Source: Hofstenia miamia (taxonomy: Eukaryota; Xenacoelomorpha; Acoela; Hofsteniidae). From it: a stretch of DNA of 64,000 nucleotides. Positions 37,301 to 47,349 of this stretch are shown piece by piece. The notes under the pieces were generated by a model, which searched no databases, was not told the DNA's origin, and saw nothing but the letters and a program-made list of their open reading frames with translations. The translations under genes were made by a program, and so were the position numbers. Within the stretch, counting starts at the first letter, position 1. The number at the start of each line of letters is the position of its first letter. Location: assembly GCA_900660155.1 (NCBI GenBank), contig CABFPE010000016.1, positions 1,902,597 to 1,966,596 of the forward strand, given 5' to 3'.

Positions 37301-38370
37301 TAAAGAATTTAAAGGCTTTGAAGGGTCATATTCAGGTATTCAAAACTGCAATAAACATTACTAGAAAGGATTATAGAAAATTTTAACTCTAAAGCACTTT
37401 TCCAAGTTTGTATAATTTCAATTTGCAACAATTGCTTGGCATAGCCAATAAAAATTGTATGTTATAAGAAGATATCTATAATATATTTATAATTCAAGCG
37501 AGCAATTATCCCTAACTGCGTCTCAAGTACTGAATTTTACACACAAAATCATATGCACTTTGAATTTTTAAAAAATATTTTCAGCTTTGTTATTATCTTT
37601 GAGCATTTTGATGTATTTTTGAATACTCAGTTTTAGTTTAGCTTAAGATCGGACATACCATTTTGCAGTTTTTTGTTTGAAATTGCTGTTTTGCTTCAGT
37701 AAAAAGTTATGTAGTCCATACCAAGTACAGATTGGGAAGATCCCGACTGGGGTGAGAAGTAGACCTGTTTGATGTTATGTGCAGGTTGGTTCAGTAAAGT
37801 TCTGACATTTCTTGTCATGTTGAATTTGTTATTTTTGCTTAAACTTGAAGAATTCAAAATTCACAAACATTTTTTGGATATGACTTGATGACCTATTCCA
37901 TTTACTATACTTAAGCATACTTGTAATTCTTGTAAATTCCGTTCGAATGACATAATTTTCTGTGAGAAATTACATTAATAAACAATTTTATGTTTACTTT
38001 AATGTTAACAATAAATAAATTTTTCAAATTTGAACCGAATACCATTATGCGCTCCGTGGCAAATACATTTCTTAGTATACTCCATCAACTATTAATAAAC
38101 TTTAGGTTATTAAGTATCACAAACAATTTTTAGTTATATTAAAAAAATAGCTACACCAATAAAAGCCCATTTTTGAAATTATGAAAAATTTAATAAGAGT
38201 ATGCTGTATTAAAAGCATTTATTTTGTAATAACAGATAATGTATTACTGAGAAACGATATCTAACGAATAAAATATTGTCTACTTGTCAAGTTGAAAATA
38301 ATGTGATATTGAAGGAATCAAATAACATATATTTAAATTATAAATTTAACAAAAGAAAATAAGTATTGAG
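34400..38370. other. AT-rich non-coding DNA, possible RT trace
   Basis: No gene was supported. Around 37130-37310 (plus) a broken reading gives AHSSTTTSYLANS, then TVIVHL and YSKSLWHLTSYFGK, recalling the 'HSTTTAL' and 'F.D.SKAFD.V.H..L' boxes of jockey-like reverse transcriptases. Open frames at 35741-36148 are not recognised. Confidence 0.35.
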
Positions 38371-39779
38371 TCAATTGCATGGCATCATGTTCCATGGATC
38401 ATAGGGATTTGTAGTGCCTCCATATATCGGCTGACTTGGATTATTTGGCAGGGGATAGAACTGAGTACATGGGCTGTGCATTGAAGAAAGAAAAAGAGGA
38501 TTGGATGGTTTGTTTGAATCATTCACCGCTGAGAATGGCTCTTTGAAGCTTTCGTATACAGATTCATTTGATGCTAAATTGGAAGAGCGTTAGCAAAGAT
38601 TTTGCTTAATAAGTTAGCGTGGTTCATTGATAAACTTCGCTAATAAAACAGTTAAATACACATTTTTAAGTTTTAATAAATGAATATTCTAACGATTTTT
38701 CTTGGACTTGAAACTGCTTTTCAAATATACTCTAAATAGGGCTCTGCGTTACCATGTAATCTCATGGGACTTACTGGTCCTATTCTATTGGACTGTGACT
38801 TGGGACTAAATATTTCAGTGGAACTGGAACTAACATGATACTTGGACTCTAAATTATGAAACTGGGCCATGAAATTCAAAATATTACTAATAATTTTCGC
38901 AAATTTTGCATAAGAAGACATATGTAGTGGCATGAAATGGTACATGATGAGACAATTGGTGACCTCCATTTATTATTCATTTGCACTGAATATTGAAATA
39001 AAAGTTCTCAAATCAACAAAAATGTCCTCTTTGAAATATTAATTGTTTGTTAACTCTGGTGTTTAACTTGTTTAATTTGATAAAACCCAAGTTTATACCG
39101 GATTAAAACACAGTATGTACATGTAGTTGGGTGATTAGTGATTACTAAAATCCTTACCTATACAATCAATGGTTGCGGTCTTTTTTTTCTTAAAAGACAA
39201 TGAAGCATTGAAGTCTTTATTTGATTCCTTGCTGTTGAGAATATTGGCAATGAGATGTGTAGCTGATTTGTTTTCATAAAATTGATCTTGAATCACTGCG
39301 TCATTACCAGCATTCACTTCGTGCAATGACTTTTCATATAGAGGCGAAGAAGACAGTGGGTCATATCCAGGAAGTGCATCTTTAATGTTTCTCCCATCTC
39401 CAAAAACGGCGCATTGTGTAGAGGAGAACGCATAAGGGTCGAAGGAATATCCTGTAGAGTCAGCATGTGATATTGCCTTCTCACCATAATATGTTTGAGG
39501 AATTGATGTATAGTAAGACGACGTCTGACTGGGGTATTGCGAATATCCCGTTGAAGGGAAGAATAAAGAGTGAGGCATGTTACACTGGACAGAGTACTTG
39601 TCTTCTAGTTGATAACTTGAAGCGTTTCGTAAAATTCTATTGATCGAACTCACGCTTGGTAGAGCTGATTCATCGCATATAGCCATTTCTTGAATTTTTT
39701 CTCGGATTTCCCAGGCAAATATTGAAGGGTTTTCTCTTTTTAGTAAAAGAATTTTCTTTACAACTTGTGGTGTTGCAAC
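38371..39779 (-). CDS. Pax-family paired-domain transcription factor, last two coding exons
   Basis: Two minus-strand exons are visible: 39779-39158 (622 nt, entering in phase 0 and leaving in phase 1, donor GTAAGG) and 38573-38371 (203 nt, acceptor TTTAG, stop TGA). Phases match across the 584-bp intron. The first 31 codons plus the next 22 form the C-terminal (RED) half of a paired domain: [20 protein letters not shown], then [10 protein letters not shown] and [14 protein letters not shown]. The intron lies directly before VATP, as in Pax2/5/8 and Pax6 genes. The N-terminal (PAI) half must be on upstream exons I could not find. The remaining ~220 residues are Ser/Tyr/Pro-rich ([28 protein letters not shown] end) and resemble a Pax transactivation region. 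No homeodomain is present, which argues against Pax3/7 and Pax6. HLIANILN may be a diverged octapeptide. The class (Pax2/5/8-, PoxN- or Pax1/9-like) is unresolved. Confidence 0.85.
38740..38980. repeat. Dispersed repeat inside the Pax intron
   Basis: Diverged relative of 34105-34260 (GGGACTTACTGGTCC, GGGACTAAATATTTCAGTGG). It accounts for the 82-codon minus-strand frame at 38721-38969, which is not a gene. Confidence 0.6.
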
Positions 39780-39990
39780 CTAAGAAAAATTATAATCAAT
39801 AGAAATTCATAATCATTGTATTTCAAGTGGTTAAAGAAATTTCTCCACAAAACTAAATGGAATGTGCATTACTCAACAAAATAATTATATTTAAATTATT
39901 AGTTGAATAGCATTTAAATTGTTTCAGACACAATCAAATCAGTCAACATATACAAATATGCATATATACATGCATATACATATATATATA

Positions 39991-40032
39991 TATATTAACC
40001 GGTTTCGATTCGAAAATCATCATCAGAATACA
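39991..40032 (-). ncRNA. Hammerhead ribozyme-like motif (candidate, type I)
   Basis: Read on the minus strand from 40032: UGUAUU (stem I 5' strand), CUGAUGA (40026-40020), a stem II GAUU-UUCG-AAUC hairpin preceded by one U, GAAA (40006-40003), CCGG, then GUU with predicted cleavage after 39997, then AAUAUA (stem I 3' strand). Both invariant core boxes are exact, stem I pairs over six positions (one G-U), stem II is a 4-bp stem with a UUCG loop, and the cleavage triplet is of the NUH type. Stem III is the self-complementary ACCGGU with no loop, so it could work only as a dimer. Known hammerheads of Penelope-like elements are type I with a tiny stem III, so the location fits. Against: the extra U between A9 and stem II is unusual, and the stem I 3' strand falls in a TA repeat. 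Confidence 0.55.
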
Positions 40033-40100
40033 AAAATTTGTGGGACTAATATTTATAAAATGCTACACTAAAATTTAATGATGATTAAATTTTCATGCAC

Positions 40101-40545
40101 TTAGAATAAATTTAATATGCTCATATTACTTTGTTGCTTGTTCAATAATTGATCTTTGCTAGGGTTCTTAATTATTAAAGCTTTTGCAATCTTCATAGTG
40201 GGTGTTCTCATTATTATATTAAAATAGTTATTTCTAGCATAATGTTGATGCATATGTATTTCTGACATTTGATGACCTGATAGATGCTCATTGATCTTTG
40301 TTATAAAATGGCACTTAGTTGTATGAAATATTGCATTCTTCACAATTGTATTTATAGACAAGTGAGGAAACTAGCATTTTTCGATAGGATCTTTGATCTT
40401 AAAAATGTCTGACGTTTTCTTTGATTGCAAAATTGGTGTTAACTTTATTAATTTTAATCGTGTATGAATGATCTTTATTCGTGCTTTTAAGAGATTTTGA
40501 TTGTTCTTAATATATGGTAGTTTCCAATATATTGGTATTTTATCT
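40101..40545 (-). pseudogene. Penelope-like element linker and GIY-YIG endonuclease remnant
   Basis: Starting near 40540 the minus strand reads YWKLPYIKNNQNLLKARIKI, then LKLIKLTPILQSKKTSDIFK, IKDPIEK and SSLVYKYNCEECNISYN. After a frameshift (frame of 40101-40361) it reads ITKINEHLSG, MHQHYARNNYFNI and NPSKDQLLNKQQSNMSILN. The order 'LPYI..', 'F..KD.I', 'SLVYK..C..C...Y', 'RI.EHL', 'H', 'N....LN' matches the connector and GIY-YIG endonuclease at the C-terminus of Penelope-like polymerases. Several positions are broken, including the glycine and tyrosine of the second half of the GIY-YIG signature. It is non-functional. Confidence 0.75.
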
Positions 40546-41829
40546 TCATCATTTGCTTTGTTACGTTCAATAGACTATACATGTATAATATAAAAGTTTT
40601 TTATTTTCGCAATAATCTGTATTCAACAATTCTCAATGCAAATTGAAATACCGGTATTTGGGAATGACATTACAAATCATTAATAATGAATTGTAGATTT
40701 CTAGTTTTAATTATTCCATGTTCATCACATATGAGAAATCTTTGAGCATTGACTTTGTAATCCCTACTTAACTAATAATCAGTTATATTTTTCTCGATAA
40801 TGGAGGAAAGGATTGAAACTTTTACTTGTAAATATTAGCATAGCCAACTACATATAAGAAAAACATGACAATTTTCAAGCTAGTTTTCTGTTCTAGTTTA
40901 ACTTCAATAAATGATATCTAAACAATTTGCAAGACTATTCATGACGTGTTTCAATACCAAGTCAATAATAAATTTTTGCCAAAGAACTATTATTTTAATT
41001 GATTGTAGCTTCACCCTTGATTTTAAATAGCATTTAATTAACTTTATCTCCCTAAAACAGAAATTTCTATAACATAATAGTTAATTTCTAAAAGGTTCTA
41101 GTTTTAGAAGAAAAATGAGATATAGAAGTTAATTTTCTAATGCATTTGCTGCTAATATTTTTGTTTGGAAAGTTTTTCGGAAGCATTTTCTAGAAAAATA
41201 ATAATATTAGTATTATAAAGTAATATTAACTATAATCTGATTAGTCTTACTCCAGCGATACAAAAAGTTTTTCATATCTTTGAACAATTTGTTCAAGGCC
41301 TTCAAATTCTTCCCATTTCCAATGGCCAGCGAACAAAAAGTTCTAAGGACCAGCTATTTATATTTTTTAGATATAATACTATCTATGCCGAGCACAAACT
41401 CAGAATAATTGTTTTGCAAATGCTAGGACCGGAAATTTCGTTTAAACGATCTAGTGAAATCTTAGAATGTAAATGAAGAAAACGCACTCGTCTATCTTAA
41501 GGTTTTTTCAGATTTTAAAGGTATTTTTTAGTTCGTGAGTTCTGAGAAATTAAAATGATTTTGAAGAAACCATCAAAGATTTAAAAAATTCCTTTAACGT
41601 TTGAGCTAACTGTACAAGAAAAACGAAATTTGAACTAATTTACACAGACAATATAAAAAATTCTATTTCTTATTGGATTTCAAAATGATAAATTTTCAAT
41701 TACTACTCAGGCTGATTTTTTCATAGTGCATGGTAATGGGAAAAAATTTAATTACTACTACTGAAATGTTTAATAACTATTTCTCGTATTATGATACCAT
41801 GTAAAATCAATATTTTTAAAATGCTACTC

Positions 41830-41887
<58 letters not shown>

Positions 41888-43452
41888 GGATATTCATAGA
41901 ATATCACAGAAAGGTCTTCCACTGTAATTCTGCAATTAGAGGGAGAAATAGTACAAAACACAGAAAAAGAAGCATTCTTGCACAAAAATTATAAATTTTT
42001 CCTCTAAAACTAGTGCTTTGAGTTTTCGGGTATTTTAGAAGATTCAAGTGAATCATTAGCCAAACTAAGCCGTATATTGCAAAAATAATCGTACATACAC
42101 CACCAAAGTTGAGCACAGTGAGTGAAAATAAGTATTTTTGTGACTCACTGTATTAGTCCCTATCCTTATGGCTTTGGCTTCTACTTGTGCGAAAACTTTT
42201 CAAAAAAGAATATTATTTTGCAAATTCTATGCAAAGCTCTAGCCTTTTGATGTGATGCACTACATTCCTTTACCCAGGGCTAGCCTAAAAGAGCAAATTA
42301 GGGCAGATAGACTACTCCACAGTAATTGATTGTTATATCAAGATGCACCAAGGGATAATTGCATTACAAAATCGTATAATCTCCTGTTTATTAACCTTAC
42401 CTACCCCATTAAAGTCGAACAGAATTATTAGAACACTAATTAGTTCCTATATGTTGTTTACATAATTCATATGTGAACTTCTTGAAATGTTGAGAATCGC
42501 TTCTGTCAGTTGGAATATACTTGGAATGTGTAAAATCTCATTGCATCTGTAGGAGACAAATTAAATAATTTTGACCAAATGGGCAAAAATTAACTATTTG
42601 CAACTTGGACTCCCCTTTACAATGTTCTTGTAATCCTCCACAATTTTCTCAATTTCCTTGTTATGTTAAATAACACTTGTACTGGCATATCCAGCTTCTA
42701 ACATAGAAACAGTAGTTCACTTGCTACACCAGTTAGGGCCTATTCTATTAAATGAGTGTTTCCCAACACTACGATATAGTGGTATCCTCCAAATAGTGTG
42801 GACAAAGATACCAGATGTTACATTTCACTTAGTTGAATTTCTACTAGTAGGTCGTATTTTCAATATATACAATATATATATATATATATATATATTGTAA
42901 GTGAAAAATAACAACTACACGTTTCTCGTCAGTAGGATAATTAAAATCTACAAATTTTAGCGCCGTACTAATTTTGAAGATTACAAATATTACCTAATTA
43001 AGTTTAGTTTCCTTTAAATAAGCTTATAATATTTATATTTTGAGTGCAATATGCAATGGGTTTATCCACTGGTGTTGATGATGTACAGGATTTTTTATTT
43101 ATCATATATGTATTGGACCATTTTTTCCAATTTGTTGTTTCTCCGATTGTTCTCTTATATTATATATTATTTTATTATTAACTATAATATTTTCTTTTGA
43201 TTCTAAATTTTTAATTCATATGCCGAATTTACATTTCATGACACCTTGTTGTTGTCAAATTCTTTCTTTACTTCTAATTCTTGCTATAAATTAGATGGCT
43301 GCGACTCACTTTTGATTATTTGTGTATTTTTTAGTAGTTCATCAATTTTTTTTGTCTTTGACTTCAAATCCACAAATTATGCAATAAGGAGGTACAATGT
43401 TCTTCCTTATTATTGTAGTCATTTAAAACTTGAACTATATATATATATATAA
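40546..43452. other. AT-rich non-coding DNA, probable Pax intron
   Basis: No exon was recognised; the PAI half of the Pax paired domain was sought here without success. Features: a long TA run at 41833-41885, another near 42868-42897, and a 9-bp inverted repeat ACAGTGAGT/ACTCACTGT (42115-42123 and 42143-42151) that resembles two Tc1-type ends facing each other. The 70-codon minus frame at 41904-42116 begins MLNFGGVCTIIFAIYGLVW, which faintly recalls the 'GGG.VMVWG' part of a Tc1 transposase. Confidence 0.4.
41833..41885. repeat. (TA)n microsatellite
   Basis: An uninterrupted AT dinucleotide run, the longest in the window. Others lie near 728, 13302, 14880, 22838, 23540, 42868 and on both sides of the large gap. 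Confidence 0.95.
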
Positions 43453-44452
43453 NNNNNNNNNNNNNNNNNNNNNNNNNNNNNNNNNNNNNNNNNNNNNNNN
43501 NNNNNNNNNNNNNNNNNNNNNNNNNNNNNNNNNNNNNNNNNNNNNNNNNNNNNNNNNNNNNNNNNNNNNNNNNNNNNNNNNNNNNNNNNNNNNNNNNNNN
43601 NNNNNNNNNNNNNNNNNNNNNNNNNNNNNNNNNNNNNNNNNNNNNNNNNNNNNNNNNNNNNNNNNNNNNNNNNNNNNNNNNNNNNNNNNNNNNNNNNNNN
43701 NNNNNNNNNNNNNNNNNNNNNNNNNNNNNNNNNNNNNNNNNNNNNNNNNNNNNNNNNNNNNNNNNNNNNNNNNNNNNNNNNNNNNNNNNNNNNNNNNNNN
43801 NNNNNNNNNNNNNNNNNNNNNNNNNNNNNNNNNNNNNNNNNNNNNNNNNNNNNNNNNNNNNNNNNNNNNNNNNNNNNNNNNNNNNNNNNNNNNNNNNNNN
43901 NNNNNNNNNNNNNNNNNNNNNNNNNNNNNNNNNNNNNNNNNNNNNNNNNNNNNNNNNNNNNNNNNNNNNNNNNNNNNNNNNNNNNNNNNNNNNNNNNNNN
44001 NNNNNNNNNNNNNNNNNNNNNNNNNNNNNNNNNNNNNNNNNNNNNNNNNNNNNNNNNNNNNNNNNNNNNNNNNNNNNNNNNNNNNNNNNNNNNNNNNNNN
44101 NNNNNNNNNNNNNNNNNNNNNNNNNNNNNNNNNNNNNNNNNNNNNNNNNNNNNNNNNNNNNNNNNNNNNNNNNNNNNNNNNNNNNNNNNNNNNNNNNNNN
44201 NNNNNNNNNNNNNNNNNNNNNNNNNNNNNNNNNNNNNNNNNNNNNNNNNNNNNNNNNNNNNNNNNNNNNNNNNNNNNNNNNNNNNNNNNNNNNNNNNNNN
44301 NNNNNNNNNNNNNNNNNNNNNNNNNNNNNNNNNNNNNNNNNNNNNNNNNNNNNNNNNNNNNNNNNNNNNNNNNNNNNNNNNNNNNNNNNNNNNNNNNNNN
44401 NNNNNNNNNNNNNNNNNNNNNNNNNNNNNNNNNNNNNNNNNNNNNNNNNNNN
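43453..44452. other. Assembly gap of exactly 1000 N
   Basis: Placeholder-length N run with TA microsatellite on both sides, so its real size is unknown. Frames that appear to run through it are artefacts. It could hide the missing 5' exons of the Pax gene. Confidence 1.
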
Positions 44453-46439
44453 ATATATATATATATATATATATATGATGATAGCCGCACTAAAATTATA
44501 TAGATCTTTGAAAATCACAATGATAGTTACAGCACTAAAATTAAATTATTGACGGAAATTGAATGAATTTTTTTTTGTATTCTCAAAATTGTAAGGATGA
44601 ATGTTATCAACATTTCTATAGTTTCTGATGCTTTTTCCTATTAAAAGAGCGGTAATTAACATAGACGGGGACATGTTCACTTCCAAATCTAATTGTTTCG
44701 GGATAACTAATAGATCATTTCAAGAAACTTGAGCCTGGGTTTAAAACTTAGAAATGTTTTCAACAGCTCTTTTCAATTATTGAAGACTAACTTAATATCT
44801 AGGAATTTTAGATTTTATATTTGATTATCACTATTTTTACTAAATTTTTCAATTGAAGTTACTTTTTCTTACCTTAAACAACGTTCTATATTCTTTGAAG
44901 TGAAAAAATTTATTTTACTAAATGGCCTTTGTTTTTATGGGGTAACCATAATACTCCAGCTAAAACACATTAAAGGAAATTCAGATTTGTTTAACACAGC
45001 TGGGACCACAATAGATTGAATTATATTAAAATATTAAAATTTTACTAAGTAATAGTTCTATGGAAAGAGAGCAAATCGCGTATTTTGAAATCTCCTATTG
45101 AGCAAAGTCAGTTCATGCATGGACACTAATAAAAACATTTACTTGTAATCATAAGGTCTTTAATATCCAATAATTACAATTTGCAATATGTAAATTACGT
45201 GACGCTACGTAAGTTACATTGGTTGTTTCTTTTTAAATATAGGTAAAGCGCACATAAATATTTGATAAATGCTTAAGCTACATTATTTTATATTGAACTT
45301 CATTGAACAGAAATATATATTTGAACAAAGTAATTTTAAAAGAATGCTTAGAATTTTCTTTTATAAACTGACTTATTAAAATTTCAATTCTTTTGTTTGA
45401 AACTCTATAATGGTCTTCCATTGGCCTAATTTCAACAGACGGTCTTAAATGTCTAATTCCTCCGCATGGAAAACTTTAACATTTGGTAAAATTTTATCAC
45501 TACTGACACAAAGTCAATAGATTTCTGGATACCCACATCTTCTTTTACTTTTGATTTAGTCTCTCATTCTAGTTTTTGTTGCTCAACCAATTAAATTAAC
45601 AGCACACTTACCATATACATATTTCCAGCCTAAGTAAGTACATTACAATGCTACATTGTCAAAAAATTCAGAAGTTTTCAAAAATTACCAAACATATTCA
45701 ACACTAACGAGGTGAAATAATAATATTAGTTACTTACTCAAAAATATATAATAGGGCCTTTAGAATTTGAATCAATAAATTAATTGATGTTTTTAAGAGA
45801 TTTTCAGAGTTTTAAAATTAATGATTATGTGGAAGAAAATCTAAACAATTATTTATAAAAAATACTTTTAATGATTCACTAGATTTTTTAGTTGAATCAA
45901 AACATTTAGATTTAACAAATATATCACGGTAACTTTGTGAAAAAGTTGAAGTTGTCAAAAAATGAGATCAAATCAAAATTTGGGACACACTTAAAAATTC
46001 TCATTCACTGTGCAGTATCACTATTATTCTAGCATTCATACAAAATGTCCATGCTTTGCGATCTTTACTATCAGAAACATATTGTCTATAAATATTTCTT
46101 TCAAAAAGTTTTTTGTCAATTTTGATATTTCTTTTTATGCCTACTTATGTATGGAAAAGAAACGAATCTAGGCCGAAATCCTCAACTACAAAGATTACCA
46201 AAAATACGTTTCAACCAAGAAAAATATTGTCATTACACTCATTTTAACACTCAAAATTTTTGCAACAAAAGTTTCGAATATAAATTTCTTACCAACAATT
46301 TTAATCAAAATGCGGTGTTTGTGATCTTTGAGACATGTTTAACAAGCAAATAACTTGATAATACGGGATGTTTCGAAGAATTACGAAAAATCCGAAGCAA
46401 TCACTAAACTGAAGGCTAAAGTTTGGTTCCTTTAAGAAA
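44453..46439. other. AT-rich non-coding DNA
   Basis: No gene was recognised. A near-perfect 11-bp hairpin (GTAAATTACGT / ACGTAAGTTAC) lies at 45190-45217. The frame at 46147-46353 has no recognisable domain and may be the upstream part of the following RT relic. Confidence 0.4.
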
Positions 46440-47340
46440 CGACTAAAGCTATTTCGAAGTCCTTAAACTTTATATTTAATGAATGCATTAAAGCCAATGT
46501 TTTTCCAGATTGTTTCAAAGCAAGCACTCGTTGCACTGATTTTTAAAAAAGATAATCTTCAATATTCTAAAAATTATAGACGCATATCAATAGCCTCGCC
46601 GCTAAGCAAAGTTTTGAAAGACTTTTACATAAAATAATCATCTTTCATTTAGATAAATACAAATTATATCAAAAACGCAATTTGGATTTCGATGCTCTTC
46701 CACAAACAACCGAGAATGGAGATATCTCCTTGATTCTAATCAATTTGTAGCAATCACTTTGTTTGACCTATCTAAGACTTTTGATTCAATTTATCACGAC
46801 AGCTTATTAGAAAAAGTTATTCAAAATAGGTTTTTCTTCAAGCAGTGTCAGTCTTCTATGAAATTACTTAAGCAATGGGACGCAACGAGTGAAATTAAAT
46901 AACACATTATCTAAAGAATTATCTGTAAAAAATGGTGTTGCACAAGGAAAAATCCTAGGACCTCTGCTATTCAATCTATATGTAAATGGCATAAAGAAAG
47001 TAACTGACTGTGAAATTATACAGTAAGCAGATGATACATTAATATGCTGCGGAAGCTCATCATTAGAAGCAGCAGTAAAGAAAATTTAATCTAAATGTGC
47101 ACGATTGTTCAAATATTTCTGCATGCATAAATTGTGTATTAATATAAATAATACGTCACATTGCATGGTGCACGCTTTTAGGAAAGAAGTAGATATTTCT
47201 AGGTTTTCAATTAATTTCAGCAATATTTCCCGATCACCTGTCGAAAAGTTTAAATATTTAGGAATTACAATTGATTCAAAGCTTAATTTCAAATCGCATG
47301 GTAATACTATTGCTAAAAATTAGCAATATGCGTAACAAAT
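46440..47340 (+). mobile_element. Non-LTR retrotransposon reverse transcriptase, decayed
   Basis: Reading across several frameshifts on the plus strand gives YSKNYRRISIASPLSKV (near 46560-46615), FGFRCSSTNN (46680), FVAITLFDLSKTFDSIYHDS (46745-46803), KNGVAQGKILGPLLFNLYVN (46927-46988), an ADDTL box preceded by a stop codon (47025), and SPVEKFKYLGITIDSKLNF (47235-47292). These are the standard RT blocks of jockey/CR1-group LINEs in correct order. The family differs from the one at 61-63 kb. Endonuclease and ORF1 regions are not visible. Confidence 0.85.
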
Positions 47341-47349
47341 TGATCCCGA

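Larger units (their letters stand above)
39991..40545 (-). mobile_element. Penelope-like element, 3' end
   Basis: Minus-strand fragment in the intron upstream of the Pax RED exon, same orientation as the gene. It covers the region after the RT domain, the GIY-YIG-type endonuclease and the 3' end with a hammerhead-like motif (39991-40032), then a TA microsatellite. Upstream of about 40545 no RT domain was recognised, so the copy is 5'-truncated, as is common for these elements. Confidence 0.75.

Noticed and set aside
38721-38969. 82-codon minus-strand frame next to the Pax exons
   Set aside because: It lies in the intron between two exons with matching phases and is made of a dispersed repeat.
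39200-39255. HLIANILN as a firm Pax octapeptide
   Set aside because: Only the I..IL core matches and it lies far from the paired domain; mentioned as possible only.
43364-44518. Three long open frames of 350-384 codons across the N run
   Set aside because: They consist almost wholly of unknown residues from the 1000-N gap flanked by TA repeats; not coding.
45190-45217. Near-perfect 11-bp hairpin as an RNA gene
   Set aside because: Isolated, one mismatch, no supporting context; chance is plausible in AT-rich DNA.
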